Assembly: GCF_036865545.1 (NCBI RefSeq)
Contig: NZ_CP142208.1
Coordinates: forward strand, 2,976,001 to 3,040,000
Origin: Erwinia sp. E_sp_B01_1
GTDB lineage: Bacteria; Pseudomonadota; Gammaproteobacteria; Enterobacterales; Enterobacteriaceae
Reading direction: 5' to 3'
Length of the DNA stretch: 64,000 nucleotides
The position numbers and the translations under genes are program-made. Shown here piece after piece: positions 16,807 through 25,650 of the stretch. The notes beneath the pieces are model-generated. The model was not told the DNA's origin, made no database searches, and saw nothing but the letters and a program-made list of their open reading frames with translations. Every line of letters begins with the position of its first letter. The first letter of the stretch is position 1.

Positions 16807-17187
16807 TTTCTTTCCCCACACAGTCAGCGCTTATTGCTCCGGTCTGTAACAACTTAGAAAAGATTAATAGTATTTTCCCAATTTAACGTTTGGGGCATCC
16901 ATATGCACATCTCTTTCATTTGAACATAATCGGGCAATACCATCGGCAAGTATGCGATGTCCTTGCGAGCTGCCCATGACTGCTCAAAATTCTTATCCAT
17001 AATCCTCAGTTACATTACAAGAGATAGATTCCTCGCGTCATCTGTTTCACTGCGTAACAATGTTATATATCTTTCAATGTCCGCTTCTGGCACAAAGCGG
17101 ACATGCGCGCAAGGCAAGGTCCGCTGTGAGCGAAGAGCAGACATTTCAGGCAGGTGAGCTTTAACTTATCGTCTTTAAACGGCCTTT
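16807..17187. other. Intergenic region holding repeat R5
   Basis: About 380 bp. Apart from the palindromic repeat at 17077-17145, no gene, promoter or hairpin could be supported. Confidence 0.5.
17077..17145. repeat. Dispersed palindromic repeat R5 (best full-length copy)
   Basis: The left half at 17077-17104 is a near-perfect palindrome (ATGTCCGCTTCTGGCACAAA then GCGGACAT). A 14-base spacer separates it from the right half at 17119-17145 (GGTCCGCTGTGAGCGAAGAG then CAGACAT). It serves as the type copy for the two-part element. Confidence 0.88.
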
Positions 17188-18171
17188 CTACATCTCCGTG
17201 ACTCGCGTATCAGCAATGGTTTCTGCAAAGTCTTTTCCAAATAACCCGACTGGTGTCTGGAAACCGGGGGACGATTCTCCGGCTAAGATCCGGCGTGCCG
17301 CTTCAGCGGCAGCCATTGCAGTAAAACTGTAGCCATTTACTGTATCCAGCAGGAGGCGCAAGGTGTTGCCTTCAGCATTCATAATTTCCGCGACGGCCTG
17401 ATAACGATTCCTTTCAAGCTCCTGAACGGTCGGGCCGTCCGGCAGGTTTGCCGGTTCTCCTTGCGGGAAACCTTCGCCCGTGATATGCACAAAGGTTTCG
17501 ATATCAGCGATGCCTGTTGCTTTCCAGACAGTGATGAGATCAGGCAGTGTAACGGGAAAACAGGCTTGTGGCCCCTGGCCAAAATCGATCTCTTTTAACT
17601 CAGTGGACTCGCGTTGCATCAAATGGCCGTTCCGGCGAATCAGACACTCAGTTGAGAGATTCCCGGTTGCACTCACCACAGATCCGCGTGACATCGTTCC
17701 GGTGACATTCAATGCGAGTGAAAGGTGGAGAGGTGCATTGATCCTTGCTGCGGCATGAGCAGCCAGACATCCCAGCATCGCCACGCTCCCACCACAGCCG
17801 GGTAACAGCATCACGCCTGCTTCAATGGCCTGCTTGTCCAGTGTTTCTGCAAGCTGATAGCTGTCCAGTTCAGCCGCCACATCCATATAATGAATCTTTT
17901 GACGGATTGCGGCTTCCATCAACGGCCGTGCGGTATACCTGTACGGACCGGCACAGTTGATGACGACGTGAATATCGGCCAGCGCCTTATCAGTGAGGTC
18001 AGGATCATCCAGCCCGAATGCGCGGAAGGGGACATTCTTCTCTGATGTCATTGCTGCCAGTTTTTGCTGGTTACGTCCGGCAATGATTATCTGCAGTCCG
18101 GCGTCTAATGCGTGCTGGACGATCATGCTGCCGGTATAACCTGTTGCGCCATAAATCATCAGTTTTTTCAT
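17188..18171 (-). CDS. Saccharopine dehydrogenase-like NADP-binding oxidoreductase
   Basis: 327 residues. The N-terminal Rossmann fold MIYGATGYTGSMIVQHALDA with an IIAGRNQQKL segment, then VVINCAGPYRYTARPLMEA and MDVAAELD, matches the trans-acting enoyl-reductase / saccharopine-dehydrogenase-like family. The substrate is unknown. It is the last gene of a minus-strand operon (SDR, VOC, this gene) facing away from an AraC regulator. It is not closely similar to the oxidoreductase at 688. Confidence 0.82.
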   Translation of the reverse strand: MKKLMIYGATGYTGSMIVQHALDAGLQIIIAGRNQQKLAAMTSEKNVPFRAFGLDDPDLTDKALADIHVVINCAGPYRYTARPLMEAAIRQKIHYMDVAAELDSYQLAETLDKQAIEAGVMLLPGCGGSVAMLGCLAAHAAARINAPLHLSLALNVTGTMSRGSVVSATGNLSTECLIRRNGHLMQRESTELKEIDFGQGPQACFPVTLPDLITVWKATGIADIETFVHITGEGFPQGEPANLPDGPTVQELERNRYQAVAEIMNAEGNTLRLLLDTVNGYSFTAMAAAEAARRILAGESSPGFQTPVGLFGKDFAETIADTRVTEM

Positions 18172-18248
18172 GTAATCATTTTTCCTGACTGAGGTGACAA
18201 AATATGAGGGTCTTGAAGGCTATAAGCATTTCTCATTAGCGGTTGCTG

Positions 18249-18650
18249 TCACTGCCCGTGCTGCCAGCTTTTATAGACAAACTCGAGGCTGTAACCATCA
18301 GGATCCCTGACCTGAGTTGCGTAATAACGTGGGTCATAGTGCAACTGCGCACCCGGCGGATGAATTTCTGTAGCGCCCGCCGCGATAGCCTCTTTATAAG
18401 CCTGATTCACCATGAGTTCGGAATCCGCCACGAACCCAATATGAACAGTATCCGGTGAGGGTGTACCCGATCTGAGCCAGAAAAAAATGCGTCCGTTGGC
18501 GCCGAATCCCTTTAAGTCAGGATGACCCGAGGGCCCTTCGCTGCCTTGATAGTCGTGGCGGTTGATGATGCCCAGAACAGGAAGCACTGTGTTGTAGAAG
18601 GTAATTGAACGATTAATGTCACTTACGGTAATAAAGATGTGGTCAAGCAT
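18249..18650 (-). CDS. VOC family (glyoxalase-like) protein
   Basis: 133 residues, a single VOC module: LDHIFITVSDINRSITFYNT at the start, a central HIGFVADSELMVNQAY, and YYATQVRDPDGYSLEFV near the end. H3 and a late Glu are in the usual metal-ligand positions. It could be a lyase, a resistance protein or a small dioxygenase; it cannot be assigned further. It is 14 bp downstream of the SDR gene in the same operon. Confidence 0.85.
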   Translation of the reverse strand: MLDHIFITVSDINRSITFYNTVLPVLGIINRHDYQGSEGPSGHPDLKGFGANGRIFFWLRSGTPSPDTVHIGFVADSELMVNQAYKEAIAAGATEIHPPGAQLHYDPRYYATQVRDPDGYSLEFVYKSWQHGQ

Positions 18651-18664
18651 GTAACACTCCGCGA

Positions 18665-19408
18665 TCAGATGTTATAGCCGCCGGCCACTTCAATGCTTTG
18701 CGCATTGATCCAGCCGCTGTCAGAAGAAAGCAGGGATACGATCGCTCGCGCGACCTCTTCAGGTTCGCCAACCCGTCCCAGTGCGGTTTGTGAGGCGAGT
18801 AGGTTTTCAAACTCATCATTTAATCCGCCACCCAACTCAGTGCGAATTGCCCCCGGCGAAATGGCATTAACCCGAATGCCGCGCTCCCCAAATTCTTTCG
18901 CCATATAGCGGGTCAGCACTTCAAGGCCGCCTTTAAAAGTGGCGTAAGGTGCAACACCGGCAGTGGCTACGCGTGTGGTAGCACTGGTGATATTGACGAT
19001 GGCGGAATCGTGACGCAGTAAAGGAAGTAATGTCTGCGTGAGGAAGAATGGTCCTTTAAGATGCACATTCATCAGATTGTCGAACTGCGCTTCAGTAACG
19101 TTCTCAATCGGAGCATACAGGCCATATCCGGCATTATTAACCAGACCGTCGAGACCCGCATCACCCCAGCGGTTTAGCATGGTCTGTTTTAGATCTGAAC
19201 AGAAACCTGCAAAGCTGCCTGAATCGCCCACGTCCAACTTTAACGCGATGGCTTCTCCACCTTCTGCTTTGATTCGTTCAACAACCTTGTCAGCGGATTC
19301 CGGCTGGCTGTTCCAGGTCAAAATTACCCGGTAACCACGACGGGCACAGGCTAAGGCGGTACTGGCGCCAATCCCGCGACTGCCGCCGGTAATCAGAATA
19401 TTTTTCAT
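18665..19408 (-). CDS. SDR family NAD(P)-dependent oxidoreductase
   Basis: 247 residues, classical short-chain dehydrogenase. It has GGSRGIGASTALACARRGY (cofactor motif), NNAGYG, the catalytic serine in NITSATTR, YATFKGG with the Tyr and Lys of the active site, and ISPGAIRTEL. The C-terminal GWINAQSIEVAGGYNI is family-typical. The substrate is unknown. It is the first gene of an operon divergent from an AraC-type regulator. Confidence 0.92.
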   Translation of the reverse strand: MKNILITGGSRGIGASTALACARRGYRVILTWNSQPESADKVVERIKAEGGEAIALKLDVGDSGSFAGFCSDLKQTMLNRWGDAGLDGLVNNAGYGLYAPIENVTEAQFDNLMNVHLKGPFFLTQTLLPLLRHDSAIVNITSATTRVATAGVAPYATFKGGLEVLTRYMAKEFGERGIRVNAISPGAIRTELGGGLNDEFENLLASQTALGRVGEPEEVARAIVSLLSSDSGWINAQSIEVAGGYNI

Positions 19409-19545
19409 ACAAACCTCTTCGATGTCAGGATGTCGAAGTACAGGTTACGCATATGTAGAGTGTCTGGCTGATGCAATCCTCTTTCAAAGCTGCCTAATCC
19501 TGCCTGTCTCTTGTTGTAACAGGGGGGACGTGTTATCAATCGGTC

Positions 19546-20436
19546 ATGGAAACACAATTACAGCAATTACGTTTACTGGCTTCCGGCGCGGATAATCAGC
19601 GCACTGAGACCGGCATTCCACGGGTGGCAATGGTGCAGGGAGAGATCCCTGAACACCGATTGTCTGCCGTTTATGAACCGATGATTAATCTCATTCTGAC
19701 GGGCTCTAAAAGCATGACGGTTGGGGACAGCACCCTCCGTTATGATCCCGCGACTTACTTTGTCATGTCAGTGGATTTACCGGCGGTAGGCCAGGTATTT
19801 GCCGATGAACACACCCATGCGCCCTATCTTGCCGTCAGCCTGACCCCTGAACCGGAGATACTCGCGACTTTGCTGACAGGTGTTCCTGATTCTGCTATCT
19901 CACATCACAGTCATACCGGATTTTCGGTCGCGCCAGTAACGCCAGAATTACTGGATGCATGGTTACGAATGCTCAGCCTGATGAATAAGCCGGACGAAAT
20001 TACCGCTCTGGCCCCGGTTTATGAACGCGAGATTCTGTTCCGGGTTCTTCAGGGACCGCTGGGCTGGATGCTGCGTGATATCGCAACACCGGATACCTGT
20101 CTTGCCCGCATCCACAAAGCGATTAACTGGTTAAAGCAGAACTATATGCAGTCGGTTCGGGTTGAAGAACTGGCAGAAATGGCTGCGATGAGTGTTTCTG
20201 CATTTCACCGGCATTTCCGTTCGGTAACGGCGTTAAGCCCGGTGCAATATCAAAAAAGAATGCGCCTGATGCAGGCCCGGCTCAGACTTTCCTCCTCAGG
20301 TGAAAGTGTAACGACAATTGCTTTATCCGTGGGATATCAGAGCCATACCCAGTTCAGCCGGGAATATGCGCGCCAGTTTGGCCGCTCGCCCACAGCCGAT
20401 ATTCGCTATCTGTTTCGCGGCAGTAAACCGGAGTGA
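19546..20436 (+). CDS. AraC family regulator (AraC_N + HTH)
   Basis: 296 residues. The N-terminal cupin-like AraC_N domain contains YEPMINLILTGSKSMTVGDS and YFVMSVDLPAVGQV. The C-terminal double HTH is VEELAEMAAMSVSAFHRHFR, then SPVQYQKRMRLMQARL, then VGYQSHTQFSREYARQFG. Relatives such as YqhC control oxidoreductases that detoxify aldehydes. It is divergent from the SDR/VOC/dehydrogenase operon, which is its likely target. Confidence 0.92.
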   Translation: METQLQQLRLLASGADNQRTETGIPRVAMVQGEIPEHRLSAVYEPMINLILTGSKSMTVGDSTLRYDPATYFVMSVDLPAVGQVFADEHTHAPYLAVSLTPEPEILATLLTGVPDSAISHHSHTGFSVAPVTPELLDAWLRMLSLMNKPDEITALAPVYEREILFRVLQGPLGWMLRDIATPDTCLARIHKAINWLKQNYMQSVRVEELAEMAAMSVSAFHRHFRSVTALSPVQYQKRMRLMQARLRLSSSGESVTTIALSVGYQSHTQFSREYARQFGRSPTADIRYLFRGSKPE

Positions 20437-20473
20437 GGTTTTAAAAACCACTGAAGTTGTTATCTGGAAAAGT

Positions 20474-20875
20474 TTACTCCAGGTTACGGCTGTCATATTC
20501 AGCTTGAGCATCTGTAACAGCCGGGCTGTATTCAACAGTCCAGTTATATAAAGCCTGAAAAGGTATTTCAAGCGTTCGGCCCAGAGGAGTAATGCTGTAT
20601 TCAACGCCGACCTGAGATGTCGGGATGACCCGACGACCGACAATGCCGTTGCGTTCAAGTCGACGCAAACATTGCGTTAACGATTTTTGCGTTATCCCGT
20701 CCATGTTTCTTTTTATCTCATTGAAGCGAAGGGGTTCTTTGCAAAGTAATGAGAGAATGAGAATGGACCATTTATCGGTAATTTGATCAAGCAAAAGACG
20801 GCTGGAAATCTGATCTTCACATAGCAAACCAGAGGGTACATTTGAGTCTGTTTGTTTACTTTTTAACGGTGACAT
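20474..20875 (-). CDS. HxlR family winged-helix regulator
   Basis: 133 residues. LLDQITDKWSILILSLLCKE, then PLRFNEIKRNMDGITQKSLT and QCLRRLERNGIVGRRVIPTS match the HxlR domain; the N-terminal cysteine (GLLCED) is also typical. HxlR proteins often sense aldehydes or oxidants. It is divergent from the SnoaL-like gene at 20973, with an inverted repeat between them. Confidence 0.9.
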   Translation of the reverse strand: MSPLKSKQTDSNVPSGLLCEDQISSRLLLDQITDKWSILILSLLCKEPLRFNEIKRNMDGITQKSLTQCLRRLERNGIVGRRVIPTSQVGVEYSITPLGRTLEIPFQALYNWTVEYSPAVTDAQAEYDSRNLE

Positions 20876-20905
20876 GCAGTTTACCTCAGTATACCTGGTT
20901 GAAAA

Positions 20906-20926
20906 TTAGTGCCTGATTGACACTAA
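20906..20926. promoter_or_regulatory. Inverted repeat TTAGTG-N9-CACTAA, probable HxlR operator
   Basis: Six-base perfect arms in the divergent promoter of the HxlR and SnoaL-like genes. Position and size fit a dimeric winged-helix operator; binding is inferred. Confidence 0.55.
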
Positions 20927-20972
20927 GTATCCATTGTATACCATCATGACTCCATTAACTAAGGAGTTAACT

Positions 20973-21437
20973 ATGCCATCGAAAATATTGACTGAGAATG
21001 AAAGTAAAGCTGCGATCACGGAATCCCTGTATCAATACGCTGCAGGAATTGATATGAAAAACCCGGTTCTGATTGCTTCGGTTTTTACACCGGATGCGAT
21101 ATCTGATTTCAGGCCAGCTGCCGCAAAAGCGGGTTTTGATTATCCCGTTTTGAAAGGAAGGGAGACAATTACTTCGGCCTTGATGAATTCTCTCGGCTCG
21201 CTTTTGACGACGCATTCGGTAAACAATTCCCGCGTCTTCATTGAAGGAGATAAAGCAAAAATTGACGCACTGGTCGAAGCACAGCATGTACCGAAATCAG
21301 ATGCATCGCGTCATTACTTAATGAAAAATCGGTACGATGTTGAGCTGGAAAGACATAACGGACAATGGCTCATCAGCTGCATTACGGTTGATAATATCTG
21401 GCGGAGTGGAGACCCTGCGGTATTGGCAGGGATTTGA
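20973..21437 (+). CDS. SnoaL-like / NTF2-fold protein
   Basis: 154 residues. ITESLYQYAAGIDMKNPVLI, then VFTPDAISDF, VLKGRETITSALMNSL, and YDVELERHNGQWLISCITVD fit the SnoaL_4 domain of small cyclase/isomerase-like proteins. The catalytic role cannot be predicted. The ATG at 20973 with AAGGAGTTAACT is clearly the start, rather than one at 20934. It is probably controlled by the divergent HxlR regulator. Confidence 0.85.
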   Translation: MPSKILTENESKAAITESLYQYAAGIDMKNPVLIASVFTPDAISDFRPAAAKAGFDYPVLKGRETITSALMNSLGSLLTTHSVNNSRVFIEGDKAKIDALVEAQHVPKSDASRHYLMKNRYDVELERHNGQWLISCITVDNIWRSGDPAVLAGI

Positions 21438-21473
21438 GCCAATAGAGCGGGATAGTATCGTTGGTTAGAAGAG

Positions 21474-21509
21474 GGGGATTTGAAGACTCGTTTTTACTCA
21501 TCCCCTTTT
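21474..21509 (+). terminator. Possible intrinsic terminator
   Basis: GGGGAT/ATCCCC arms followed by TTTT, 36 bp after the SnoaL-like gene. The loop is long (20 bases), so strength is uncertain. The rest of the gap to 21767 contains repeat R6 and nothing else recognised. Confidence 0.45.
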
Positions 21510-21700
21510 GAAGGTTGATGGTGAGAAATTTTTCCTGCCATCAATATTCTATTCAGTTGAATGAGCTAACCTAACATATGCGATACAGAACATTCCACCC
21601 TGGACTAAACTCCCCCGTACCTTATAAGTGACTGCATTAGTTGTGAAGGTCAGGTCTGCTACAGTTCAGCAGACTGATTATATAATCTAATTCACTGAAG

Positions 21701-21725
21701 CCCGCCTCTGGCACAAAGCGGACAT
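21701..21725. repeat. Dispersed palindromic repeat R6 (left-half form)
   Basis: CCCGCCTCTGGCACAAAGCG followed by GACAT. Half of the family element with two changes, lying just downstream of the polygalacturonase gene. Confidence 0.8.
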
Positions 21726-21767
21726 CGAAAGCAGCAGGGTTAATCAGAAATATCCCCGTTCATTCCG

Positions 21768-23105
21768 TTAATCTGTTCCGGGATTCAGTTGCAGTGTTGC
21801 ATCCGGACCTTTTTCCAACGTCGGTCCTTGCTTCACGGAAACGCGCACGTTATCCCCCTTCCCTGCGACATATCTTGCCTGCACGCCATAACTGGCATCA
21901 ATCCTGATGTTATGCAGCACCACATCTTGTATGGGGGACTCCGGCAGGCCGCTGAAAATCATGGCACAGGTCGCTTTGGTCGCCATCAGATCTGATATGA
22001 TTATCCCTTTGATTTTTGGCGTTGATGCCGTCACCGGGGCCGTTTCTATCGGCTGAAGCGTGTGGCCTTGTGCTCCTGCCTGGCCGCTGTAGCTATTAGT
22101 CACGAGGATTGGCGTATTCACATTGGTCATGGTGAGATGACTGGCGATTAGAGGGCCTATGGTATTGCCTCTGTCTCTGGCTGATTTAATGCGCACGCCA
22201 TTTTCCGTATTCAGAAATGTGACGCGACTGAGAGTCACTTTGCCGATACCGTTAGCGGTTTCACTGCCCACAGAGATACCGTGGCCATCACGCATAATGG
22301 AGTCGTGGATGGTGATATCCTTCGATGCTGCTGCCGTGCCGTTAACCAACCCGGACTTGATAGCAATATTGTCATCACCGGTATGAATATCCATGTTTGC
22401 AACCGTAATATTCCGGGAAGAGACAATGTCCATCCCGTCAGTATTCGGCGAGGTGACAGGATTGGTAATCTTTACGTGGTTCACATCAATATCGGTGCTA
22501 TTGCGAATAACAATGTTCCACATTGGCGAATTAGTCAGGTGCAGTTGTTCAATCTTACCCTTAGTGACCTCATTAAATTCTACAAACCAGGGGCGGGGAA
22601 CACCGTTCGCCAGGGGAATTCCAGGGAAACGGTCGGTGAAGGCTTTTTTATTTCCCCCTCTCACTTCGCCACGAATTTTCAATGCTTCAGGCCACCAGCT
22701 TTTCTCTCCATCGCCATCCAGTGTGCCTCCCCCCGTAATGGCCACATTGTTTACGTTACTGGCGAAGATAAAGGCTTCATTCACTTTGGCTGGATGCCCG
22801 ATAAAGGCTGAGATGAATTTTCCTTCCTGGTTGCTGGCTTTCAGCGTTGCCCCTTTTTCAATCTGTAGCCTGATATTACTCTGTAATTGCAGCGGCCCGC
22901 TTAACCAGAGCCCCGGCGACAGTTGAACCGTCCCCCCTCCGCGCTGACTACATTGCTGGATAGCCTGTTGAATAGCATGTGTATTCAGGGTTTTTCCATC
23001 AGCTTTACCCCCAAAATTCTGGGGGAGACAGGCTGAAGAGGCGGCTTGCGCTATACAGGACGAAAAAGAAACGCAGCAGACCAGAGTCATCAGAGATTTA
23101 TTCAT
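21768..23105 (-). CDS. GH28 polygalacturonase (pectinase), secreted
   Basis: 445 residues. A Sec signal peptide is visible (MNKSLMTLVCCVSFSSCIAQ, cleavage likely after AQAA). The parallel beta-helix GH28 catalytic motifs are all present: N221-TDG, G243-DD, G274-HG and R305-IK, giving the three catalytic aspartates and the substrate-binding Arg/Lys. It hydrolyses alpha-1,4 linkages of polygalacturonate in the periplasm or outside the cell. It is the last gene of an operon with a periplasmic lactonase, a sugar-acid dehydratase-like enzyme and an MFS transporter. Confidence 0.93.
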   Translation of the reverse strand: MNKSLMTLVCCVSFSSCIAQAASSACLPQNFGGKADGKTLNTHAIQQAIQQCSQRGGGTVQLSPGLWLSGPLQLQSNIRLQIEKGATLKASNQEGKFISAFIGHPAKVNEAFIFASNVNNVAITGGGTLDGDGEKSWWPEALKIRGEVRGGNKKAFTDRFPGIPLANGVPRPWFVEFNEVTKGKIEQLHLTNSPMWNIVIRNSTDIDVNHVKITNPVTSPNTDGMDIVSSRNITVANMDIHTGDDNIAIKSGLVNGTAAASKDITIHDSIMRDGHGISVGSETANGIGKVTLSRVTFLNTENGVRIKSARDRGNTIGPLIASHLTMTNVNTPILVTNSYSGQAGAQGHTLQPIETAPVTASTPKIKGIIISDLMATKATCAMIFSGLPESPIQDVVLHNIRIDASYGVQARYVAGKGDNVRVSVKQGPTLEKGPDATLQLNPGTD

Positions 23106-23181
23106 GCATCCTCAACAGATTAGACAATTGTAGAGCCGTCAGTCAGGGCGACCAGTGCCAGCTTCATGCTCTGAGGCGGCC

Positions 23182-24297
23182 TTAATACGTCACCACCGTC
23201 ACCCAATTCGCATCACCTCCGACAGGCGCTTCACTCACCTTCCTGAGCGCCCCGCTTTTAGCATTGATTTCATAGCTACCGGTCACTGCGCTCTTCTCAC
23301 CGCTGGCAATCAGCCAGCGACCATCAGGCGAAATCGCTATGCCGCGCGGCTGTTTCTCAACTTGCCAGCTACCAATGAGCGTCAGTTTGCCGTCCGCCTT
23401 ATTCACCTGATACCCGCTAACGGTGCTGCTGGTCCGTTCGCTGACATAGAGAAAACGTCCATCGGGAGTCAGGCCAATATCGGCTGCCCAGATACGCGGT
23501 GTGGGATCGCTGTAGTCAGCGGGACGCTCTTTCCCGTGTTCCAGCTTGTATTTTTCAGCAACGGCATTCGGTGTCTCCGCAACTTTTACCAGCTCGCCGC
23601 TGGCCTCACGACGGAACTGCGTGATGATGCCGCCCATCTCGCCAATATTATAAAGATAGCGATTATCCGGTGAGAGCACCGAATGGCGGGGTCCGTTTTC
23701 TGCAGCAGTGTTGACATAACCGTTACCCAGCGCCTTCAGTTCACCCCCGGCGCTCAGCTTCAGCTGAAGCACGCGGTCGGTACCCAGGTTGCCGACATAG
23801 GCCTCTTTCCCGCTGGCATCAACAATCACCGAATGCGCGGCGTGTCCGGTTTTGTAACTCCCGACTGGCGGTGCAATCACTTTGCCATCGCTGGCAAGTC
23901 GGTAGACGTGCACCACGTCGCCGTCATATGACGCGCCAAGCAGGAAGCGCCCCTGTTTGTCAGTGCTGATATAGGGATAACTGGCTGCTGCGGCAACGGC
24001 ACTGGGCTGGCTGAGGTCGCCGGTTTTGCTGTCGATGCTCCAGCTCACCAGTTGCAACGGTTTACTGCGGATCGCCGCATACAGATATTTATGATCGGCG
24101 CTCAGCGCCATCGGCATCACTTTTCCGTTGGCTTTGGTGTGCCCCAGCAGTTGCAGCGCTCCGGTTTGCTCGTTCAGCGCGTAGCGTGCGATGGTGCCAT
24201 CACTGGCTTCTGACACGTAGACAAAGGTTTGTGCCAGCAGTGGCGCGCTGGCGGCAATTGATGCCAGTAGCGTCGCCGCACGTAATATTTTCTTCAT
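23182..24297 (-). CDS. Periplasmic lactonase, YbhE/Pgl-type beta-propeller
   Basis: 371 residues with a signal peptide (ATLLASIAASAPLLAQ). The remainder is a seven-bladed propeller of the 6-phosphogluconolactonase type: FVYVSEASDGTIARYALNEQ, HSVIVDASGKEAYVGNLGTD, GPRHSVLSPDNRYLYNIGEM, PRGIAISPDGRWLIASGEK. The cytoplasmic homologue Pgl hydrolyses a sugar lactone. An exported version probably opens aldonolactones or aldarolactones formed by periplasmic sugar oxidation. It lies just downstream of the glucarate-dehydratase-family gene. Confidence 0.87.
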   Translation of the reverse strand: MKKILRAATLLASIAASAPLLAQTFVYVSEASDGTIARYALNEQTGALQLLGHTKANGKVMPMALSADHKYLYAAIRSKPLQLVSWSIDSKTGDLSQPSAVAAAASYPYISTDKQGRFLLGASYDGDVVHVYRLASDGKVIAPPVGSYKTGHAAHSVIVDASGKEAYVGNLGTDRVLQLKLSAGGELKALGNGYVNTAAENGPRHSVLSPDNRYLYNIGEMGGIITQFRREASGELVKVAETPNAVAEKYKLEHGKERPADYSDPTPRIWAADIGLTPDGRFLYVSERTSSTVSGYQVNKADGKLTLIGSWQVEKQPRGIAISPDGRWLIASGEKSAVTGSYEINAKSGALRKVSEAPVGGDANWVTVVTY

Positions 24298-24306
24298 ATT
24301 GCTTCC

Positions 24307-25650
24307 TTAGCGAACCAGTGACGGACGTTTGGCGTCATAGCGCCAGTTATCGATTAAAAATTGCATCCCCAACGCATCGTTTCGGTTCTTATCCGGCAGC
24401 GCGTTGTAAAGCGCATGCGCCTGTTCGACGCGTTCCATATTCAGCTCGATGCCCAACCCTGGACCCGGCGGCAATTCCAGATAGCCATCGCGGATCTGCG
24501 GCGGTTGATGCGTCAGTTGCTGACCATCCTGCCAAATCCAGTGGGTATCAAAGGCGGTCTGACGATCGCCCGGCGCCGCTGCGCCCAGGTGCGCCACCAT
24601 TGCCAGGGAGATATCAAAATGATTATTGGAGTGGCAGCCGGTGGTCAGCCCCCATTCGTTGCACAACTGCGCCACCACGTTGGCGTTACGCATCGTCCAG
24701 AAGTGCGGATCGGCGAGCGGAATATCGATGGCGTTAAGTTGCAGCGCATGATGCAGTTGGCGCCAGTCGTTAGCGATCATATTGGTAGCGACCGGCACGC
24801 CCGTGGCGCGACGGAATTCGGCAAGCGTTTCCCTGCCTGAATAGCCCTGCTCCGCACCGCAGGGATCTTCCAGATACGGCACCCTTCCCGCCAGCTGTTT
24901 ACCAAAGCGAATCGCTTCATCCAGCGACCAGCTGGCGTTGGGATCGACGGTAACGCGCGCATCAGGAAATCGCGCCAGCAGCGCTTCAACCGTTTCAACT
25001 TCCACTTCGCCTGCCAGCACTCCGCCTTTCAGCTTGAAGTCACGAAAGCCGTACTGCTCAACTGCCGCTTCGGCCAGCCGTTGTACTCCGGCGCTGTCCA
25101 TCGCCGCCTCATGACGCAGACGGAACCAGCCATCCGGCGCCTTATCTCCCGAGCGATACTTCATAGTGGTAAGCCTGCGATCGGCGATGTAGAACAAATA
25201 GCCCAGCACCGGGATTCGCTCCCGCTGTTTACCGCTGGCAAGCAGATCGGCTACCGGCAGGTTAAACAGCTTGCCTTGCAGATCCAGCAGCGCGGCTTCA
25301 ATGGCAGCAGCGGCGTTATAAAACTTCTCCGGATTCATCTGCGGAATATGAATGTCGTTGGTGTGTGAGGTTTGTTGCTGGCGCGCCTCGCTGTTGAAGA
25401 GCTGGCTCAGCGTGGCATTCAGGCGCAGCAGCGGGCTGCCTTCAATCAGCGGGCGAAACTGCTCCAGCAGCTGCAGGGTGGAGGCATGACAGGGCGTTTC
25501 GCCAACGCCGGTATGCCCGGCAGAATCGGTCAGGATCACGATAATGCGCGTGAAGAAGCAGTTATGGGCACCCCCAATATTCAGAAGCATGCTGTCGTAA
25601 CCAGCAACCGGTATGATGCGCATGGAGTTAATGACTGGACTGTCTGACAT
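24307..25650 (-). CDS. Glucarate-dehydratase family protein (enolase superfamily)
   Basis: 447 residues, aligning over its full length with GudD/GudX. Active-site residues appear intact: K206/K208 in FKLKGG, D236/N238 in VDPNASW, E261 in LEDPCGAEQG, N290 in ATNMIANDW, D314 in PLADPHFW and H340 in GCHSNNHFDISLA. It should therefore dehydrate an aldarate to 5-keto-4-deoxyglucarate. GCHSNNH is, from memory, closer to the GudX (glucarate dehydratase-related) branch, so the true substrate may differ. Its 3' neighbour is the lactonase. Its start overlaps the MFS gene by 23 bp. Confidence 0.88.
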   Translation of the reverse strand: MSDSPVINSMRIIPVAGYDSMLLNIGGAHNCFFTRIIVILTDSAGHTGVGETPCHASTLQLLEQFRPLIEGSPLLRLNATLSQLFNSEARQQQTSHTNDIHIPQMNPEKFYNAAAAIEAALLDLQGKLFNLPVADLLASGKQRERIPVLGYLFYIADRRLTTMKYRSGDKAPDGWFRLRHEAAMDSAGVQRLAEAAVEQYGFRDFKLKGGVLAGEVEVETVEALLARFPDARVTVDPNASWSLDEAIRFGKQLAGRVPYLEDPCGAEQGYSGRETLAEFRRATGVPVATNMIANDWRQLHHALQLNAIDIPLADPHFWTMRNANVVAQLCNEWGLTTGCHSNNHFDISLAMVAHLGAAAPGDRQTAFDTHWIWQDGQQLTHQPPQIRDGYLELPPGPGLGIELNMERVEQAHALYNALPDKNRNDALGMQFLIDNWRYDAKRPSLVR